Assembly (NCBI GenBank): GCA_902763805.1
Contig: CACWTN010000001.1
Location: forward strand, 71,069-135,068
Source of the DNA: an uncultured bacterium
Lineage (GTDB): Bacteria; Cyanobacteriota; Vampirovibrionia; Gastranaerophilales; Gastranaerophilaceae
Length of the DNA: 64,000 nt
Direction of reading: 5' to 3'
Made by a program: the position numbers and the translations under genes. The notes under the pieces were generated by a model. That model had not been told where the DNA came from and did no database searches. It saw nothing but the letters and a program-made list of their open reading frames with translations. This document shows, one piece after another, positions 60,292 to 64,000 of this stretch (position 1 is its first letter; every line of letters starts with the position of its first letter).

Positions 60292-61905
60292 TTAACCGCT
60301 AAATGTCTTGAATGATTTCTCAATGTTATCTTTAACAACCTTAGATACCGCTTCAATTTCTGTATTAAGCGCACTTTGTTCGGTATCAAGCTGTTTAAGT
60401 CTGAGTTCAAGGTTTTGGTCTTGTTTTTGTATAATAGATGTTTTCGCGTTTATATCAGAAACCTGTTTATCATACAACGCTCTTTGATAATTGTATTCGC
60501 TCATTGCATCATCATAAGCCAACTCATCTGTCTCAGAAACCGATTTCAAATCATATACAAGAGAATCATCTTCTAATCTCATTGATATAAATCTGCCTGA
60601 CTTATCCTTTTCAATAAGAGCTCTCGTTGTTTTTGTAACAGGTTTTTCCATATCCTGCGCAGCATAATACGGAAGTTTTGCCTGATCATCAATGTGATTT
60701 ATACCGGTTCCGTTAACAATAGAATTATACAAATCATAATATGTTGTATAATATGTCGTACCAACCATTTCAAAAGTATAAATACCACCCTTGTCTTTGT
60801 ATGTTTCTGCTGTATATTCACCTTGAAGTGTATCAAAACACTTTGTAAGCTTGGTTTCAATTTCCTCATCTTTCATATTTGCAATAATCTGAGTAATTGC
60901 CGTTAATTGATTATCGTCTAATGAAGCTAAAGGTGTTAATTTTATGTTACCTATTTTTGTCGGAATGTCATATTTTGCGTATATATCAGCAACCGCGTCA
61001 TACTCCGATTTTGCCTGTATAAATTTGTTGTATGCTTCCTGTACGGCAACGTCCATCTCTTTCATACTTACATAAGAAGCGCCCGGTGGTGATGAAAGCA
61101 CATGATATATCGGCAAGTTCGTTTTTCTGTATTCACCAATCATTGCCTCCAAATCTGTCGCGAATGCAACAGAATCGGTAGCTTCGTTATAATATATCGT
61201 TGAAAAATCAAAGGTATCAGGATCTCCTTCTATTGCTCCATAGTTCATAAGTTTTGACAGATACTCTTTGAGTGTATTTTGATAAGCACCGCAATCATTG
61301 AAATTTTTGTATACATAAGGATTAGCAACACCTTCACAAGTAATAGTGTACTCATTATTATTATGAACACAGGTTGCTTTGGTTATGGTAGAAATATCCT
61401 GATATGTTGATATTTTTCCTGCCTTCTGTTTATTCACCTGATATGCATCAGAAGCCTTATTCATATCCGATTCTTTTTGCTGTCGGTCTATTAATGCCAG
61501 TTGAATTGTCCTTACCTGTTCATCAGGATTAACTGATGGGGTTGGTGCCATTCCTGAGAACTGAACCTGCGGGTCAAGCTTATATTTCTGATAACCTGTG
61601 TATTCTAATGTATCATAATGATATGTAACAGCATAGTTATAACCGTCACTATCTGCTTCAGCCAGTCTGTTCCATTTATCCATGGTGTACTGATTTAACC
61701 CATCTGTAAACACATACGTCTGAATCGTATAATCCGATTTACTCGGGGTTGTCGGAACCTGCAGTCCCATCATCTGATTGAATAAATCTGCAGACTGATT
61801 TGACAGTGCAAGCCTTGATTGGTTAATCTGCTGTCCTTCGTATTCACAATTTGATTTACGTGCAAGAAGTGCTAAATATCTTGCCTGAGAAGCTGCCATA
61901 CCCAT
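60292..61905 (-). CDS. Protein of 537 residues with helical ends and a large middle domain, cluster member
   Basis: AGGAGAGTACCGCA precedes the ATG. The N-terminal 50 residues form a helix with a striking start (MGMAASQARYLALLARKSN, then QQINQSRLALSNQSADLF). The middle, about 60-430, is a mixed domain with strands and tyrosines. The C-terminal 90 residues are a long coiled coil (LELRLKQLDTEQSALNTEIE) ending NIEKSFKTF. No signal peptide or membrane segment. Pairing N- and C-terminal helices around a variable centre is the plan of flagellin-type and type III-secreted proteins, yet the sequence does not match any I know. It is the first gene of the five. Confidence 0.78.
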   Translation of the reverse strand: MGMAASQARYLALLARKSNCEYEGQQINQSRLALSNQSADLFNQMMGLQVPTTPSKSDYTIQTYVFTDGLNQYTMDKWNRLAEADSDGYNYAVTYHYDTLEYTGYQKYKLDPQVQFSGMAPTPSVNPDEQVRTIQLALIDRQQKESDMNKASDAYQVNKQKAGKISTYQDISTITKATCVHNNNEYTITCEGVANPYVYKNFNDCGAYQNTLKEYLSKLMNYGAIEGDPDTFDFSTIYYNEATDSVAFATDLEAMIGEYRKTNLPIYHVLSSPPGASYVSMKEMDVAVQEAYNKFIQAKSEYDAVADIYAKYDIPTKIGNIKLTPLASLDDNQLTAITQIIANMKDEEIETKLTKCFDTLQGEYTAETYKDKGGIYTFEMVGTTYYTTYYDLYNSIVNGTGINHIDDQAKLPYYAAQDMEKPVTKTTRALIEKDKSGRFISMRLEDDSLVYDLKSVSETDELAYDDAMSEYNYQRALYDKQVSDINAKTSIIQKQDQNLELRLKQLDTEQSALNTEIEAVSKVVKDNIEKSFKTFSG

Positions 61906-62280
61906 TGCGGTACTCTCCTATATTTTGTTTTCTCTCTCTTTAAAGAGAGGGCCGGAGTGAAGTTTTTCACCCGATGCTGTTATTTTTCCATCATTGTTTT
62001 AATGGGATATTACCAAAAGTCAATTGTACTAATAACATTATATTATATCTTTACATTTATTAACATTTTGTTTTTGCAAAAATCCTTCATTCGGTGTATG
62101 CGGGATATAAAAAATCATCTGTTTTAATGACAAAATAACTTTTACCCCCAACCGGACTGCCTTTTTTGGTAATGTTTTAACTTCTTAAAAAATACATAAT
62201 CTAGATGTTAAAGAAAAGTACACAGGGTTAGATACCCTTAACATAAATCCTTATGTTTACTTAAGTAAAAGGAGGTCAGA
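61906..62280. other. Divergent non-coding region between the unknown cluster and the SLH gene
   Basis: No gene is seen in these 375 bp. Near 61934 a perfect 16-bp palindrome, CTCTCTTTAAAGAGAG, lies in the 5' leader of the minus-strand cluster. On the minus strand a TATAAT-like box is present near 62045. Before the plus-strand gene, GTTAAGGGTATCTAACCC forms a small hairpin (about 62226-62243), and AAAGGAGGTCAG is a very strong ribosome binding site at 62268-62279. Confidence 0.5.
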
Positions 62281-64000
62281 ATGACAATTAGAAAACTTAC
62301 TGTGGCAGCTGCTATTGCCGTAGGTATCGCAACATGCTCATTTAATACAGCACAAGCAGCATGTCCGTGTGAACAGCAGCCTGCTGTCACACAAACACCT
62401 TGTGAGTGTAAAGATTTACCTGTAGTAACGGGTAACGCCTGCCCTTGCGACAACATTCCCGAGCCGACTTGTGGCTGTGATGAAGCTCCTGTCTGCGAAC
62501 CGGATCCTGCGCCATCTTGCGCTTTATGTCCAAGCACAGGAAAAGTTCAGCGTGAAGACATGCGTCAGGTATATTCTTATCCAAACGCTATTTACGGTAC
62601 AAACAATTTTGTCGGAACATCTAAAGATTCTATCTATTCTGCACAGGGCTACGGCTTAAATGTTGCGCCAATAACACGCAACAACGGACTTAATGCAATG
62701 ACAATGGGTTCAACCGTTGCAACAGATGGTTCAATTACAGGTGCAGCATCTAACATTCCGTGCCTGAATGACATACCAAATCATACAGGCGCTCCGATTG
62801 TAAGAGATGAGTCTAAAATGGATGGTGCGGGTTGTCCTGTTCAAATGCATACCGCAAACTCAATTCAGGCAATTAAAAAGACTTTGTCCCCTTTTGATTT
62901 GTCACCGTTCGCAAACCTTCAGGGTATGACAGGTGCGGCAGCAGGAATGTCACAAATGTTCCCTGACGTTCCGTCAAGCCACTGGGCTGCCTGCGAAATC
63001 GATAAACTTGCAATGAATGACGTTGTTGTAGGCTATCCCGACAGACTTTACAAACCGTACAGAAATATTACCAGAGCAGAGTTTGCAACAATGCTTGTAA
63101 AAGGTTTTGACAAGGAAACTTACTCTTGTGCACCTGAAAAATTATTCTCAGATGTCCCAACAAACCACTGGGCAAGCAACGCCATTACGGTTGCTGTTCA
63201 TAACGATTTACTCAAAGGTTATCCTGATGGTAAATTCCTGCCAAACAACAATGTAACCCGCGTTGAAGCATTGTGCGCTTTATCAAAAGGCATTCAGTGC
63301 GACAATATCGATAAGTGCAAAGCTCAGGAAATCTTATCAAAATACTGCGACGGAAAACAAGTTCCTGAATGGGCTCAAATTCCTATAGCAAAAGCTTTGG
63401 ATAAAGGTGCGTTAAATAACTCTCCAAATCCTGACAAAATCAATCCGTTTGCAGAAGCAACAAGGGCAGACATAGCAGCAATGCTTCAAAACATCCGTGT
63501 TGCAGCAGGTATCGACAAAAATCCTGTAACCGCAAACAACGATTGCCCGACTTGTCCTGTTGACAAGAAAGCCTTCATAGAAGAAGAACAACTTGTTCAA
63601 ATCCCTACACTCAAGCTCAAATTCAAAGACCAGATTAACGCTAAATCTGCTCACGTTGGTCAGAGATTTGCCGCAAAAACAATGGAAGACGTAACCATTA
63701 ACGGTCAGTTATATCCTATCGGTTCAAATGTTTACGGTAAAGTTGTTGAAGTCGTAAGACCGTCAGGCTGTCAGAAGGGTGCTCTTAAACTTGCATTCCA
63801 GGAAATCGAGAATTGCGGTCACAGAGCAACTCTGCCAAAACAAATTCTCAATGCTGACATCAGCAAATCAAACACACCTAACATAATATCGAGAATTGTA
63901 ACCGCTCCGCTTACATGGTCAGGTCAAATGCTTGGTATCGTAGGCCGTACGACAGGCGGTATGATTTCAAGCCTCGGTAACGGACTTGAAAATATCACAG
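62281..64000 (+). CDS. SLH-domain envelope protein with cysteine-rich N-terminus (partial, runs off the window)
   Basis: The frame opens at 62281 and is still open at the window end, 573 residues so far. A signal peptide (about 1-27, ending TAQAA) is followed by a stretch with 11 cysteines in residues 28-83 (CPCEQQ, CECKD, CPCDN, CGCDE). Three SLH domains follow at about 227-280, 289-335 and 360-405 (FPDVPSSHWAACEIDKL, FSDVPTNHWASNAI, TRADIAAML). After a linker, residues 430-573 form another domain with LYPIGSNVYGKVVEVVRP. SLH domains anchor proteins to pyruvylated wall polysaccharide, made by CsaB (10381). Cyanobacterial outer-membrane proteins have a similar SLH start, but no barrel is visible before the edge. 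The strong AAAGGAGG ribosome binding site implies high expression. Confidence 0.9.
   Translation, partial: MTIRKLTVAAAIAVGIATCSFNTAQAACPCEQQPAVTQTPCECKDLPVVTGNACPCDNIPEPTCGCDEAPVCEPDPAPSCALCPSTGKVQREDMRQVYSYPNAIYGTNNFVGTSKDSIYSAQGYGLNVAPITRNNGLNAMTMGSTVATDGSITGAASNIPCLNDIPNHTGAPIVRDESKMDGAGCPVQMHTANSIQAIKKTLSPFDLSPFANLQGMTGAAAGMSQMFPDVPSSHWAACEIDKLAMNDVVVGYPDRLYKPYRNITRAEFATMLVKGFDKETYSCAPEKLFSDVPTNHWASNAITVAVHNDLLKGYPDGKFLPNNNVTRVEALCALSKGIQCDNIDKCKAQEILSKYCDGKQVPEWAQIPIAKALDKGALNNSPNPDKINPFAEATRADIAAMLQNIRVAAGIDKNPVTANNDCPTCPVDKKAFIEEEQLVQIPTLKLKFKDQINAKSAHVGQRFAAKTMEDVTINGQLYPIGSNVYGKVVEVVRPSGCQKGALKLAFQEIENCGHRATLPKQILNADISKSNTPNIISRIVTAPLTWSGQMLGIVGRTTGGMISSLGNGLENIT

Noticed and set aside
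60292-61905. Naming the 537-residue protein a flagellin or hook protein.
   Set aside because: Only the helix-centre-helix plan is similar; no flagellin or FliD motif is seen and no flagellar gene is in the window.
62238-62659. Minus- and plus-strand frames of 60-100 residues at the start of the SLH gene.
   Set aside because: They lie in other frames of the SLH gene, whose signal peptide, SLH domains and strong ribosome binding site show the true frame.

Overview
This looks like a chromosomal fragment of an uncultured gut bacterium of the Gastranaerophilales / Vampirovibrionia group, the non-photosynthetic sister lineage of Cyanobacteria. That placement is an inference from content. The DNA is AT-rich, with LPS-export genes of a Gram-negative cell, and several genes have cyanobacterial flavour: a Ski2-like helicase, a long NusB, a group-2 type sigma-70 factor, a CHASE2 cyclase and an SLH-domain envelope protein. 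No rRNA operon, CRISPR array, integrase or transposase is visible.

Layout. 0-6.5 kb: LptC, an LptA/OstA-like protein, a TPR protein, a small protein, DprA and topoisomerase I. 6.8-8.8 kb: a CHASE2 adenylate/guanylate cyclase on the minus strand. 8.8-14.5 kb: a KDPG aldolase / KDG kinase / CsaB operon, YidC, two tandem small proteins and QueA. 14.5-18.6 kb: tRNA-Gly, then a minus-strand run of a small protein, ProA, TyrA and a fused cytidylyltransferase/SDR enzyme predicted to make CDP-ribitol. 18.8-26.7 kb: tRNA-Arg, tandem 180-bp repeats, and an AT-rich accessory island. The island holds a restriction-modification pair without a separate HsdR, a Fic protein, a frameshifted HTH gene, a tmRNA/tRNA 3'-end-like fragment and a zinc-ribbon membrane protein. 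26.7-36.7 kb: TolC, Ung, YjbR-like, Ski2-like helicase, a barrel-like protein, an O-methyltransferase and a beta-propeller protein. 36.8-42.6 kb: NusB, an FkbM methyltransferase, FtsY, a 789-residue unknown protein, RNase P RNA and a secreted protein. 42.7-51 kb: a TPR protein, a phosphopantetheinyl transferase, rpsB-tsf with a structured leader, a phosphatase-like protein, a small DegT-like protein, a sigma factor and a patatin. 51-58 kb: an aconitase-type dehydratase (LeuC), MtnA, small membrane proteins, an SSB/DUF1537 kinase/PdxA-type operon and a GT9 glycosyltransferase. 58.3-61.9 kb: a minus-strand cluster of five unrecognised helical or low-complexity proteins. 62.3 kb to the edge: an SLH-domain protein cut by the window.

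The most interesting signals are four. (1) At least six unrelated or distantly related proteins share a short N-terminal motif ending in F-[K/R/T]-[A/G/S], which looks like a lineage-specific tag. (2) The 58.3-61.9 kb cluster includes a 537-residue and a 109-residue protein with matching N- and C-terminal helices, an architecture reminiscent of filament or export substrates. (3) Both tRNA genes are followed by about 180-bp units that end in a copy of the tRNA 3' end. (4) Several genes have a TATAAT-like box 6-7 bp before the ATG and no Shine-Dalgarno sequence, so they are probably leaderless.

Functional links: CsaB (pyruvylation of cell-wall polysaccharide) and the SLH protein plausibly form one envelope-anchoring pathway. 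DUF1537 kinase plus PdxA-type dehydrogenase fits four-carbon sugar-acid catabolism. KDG kinase plus KDPG aldolase fits uronate or ketodeoxygluconate breakdown. All names come from reading motifs and overall sequence character; no database search was run.
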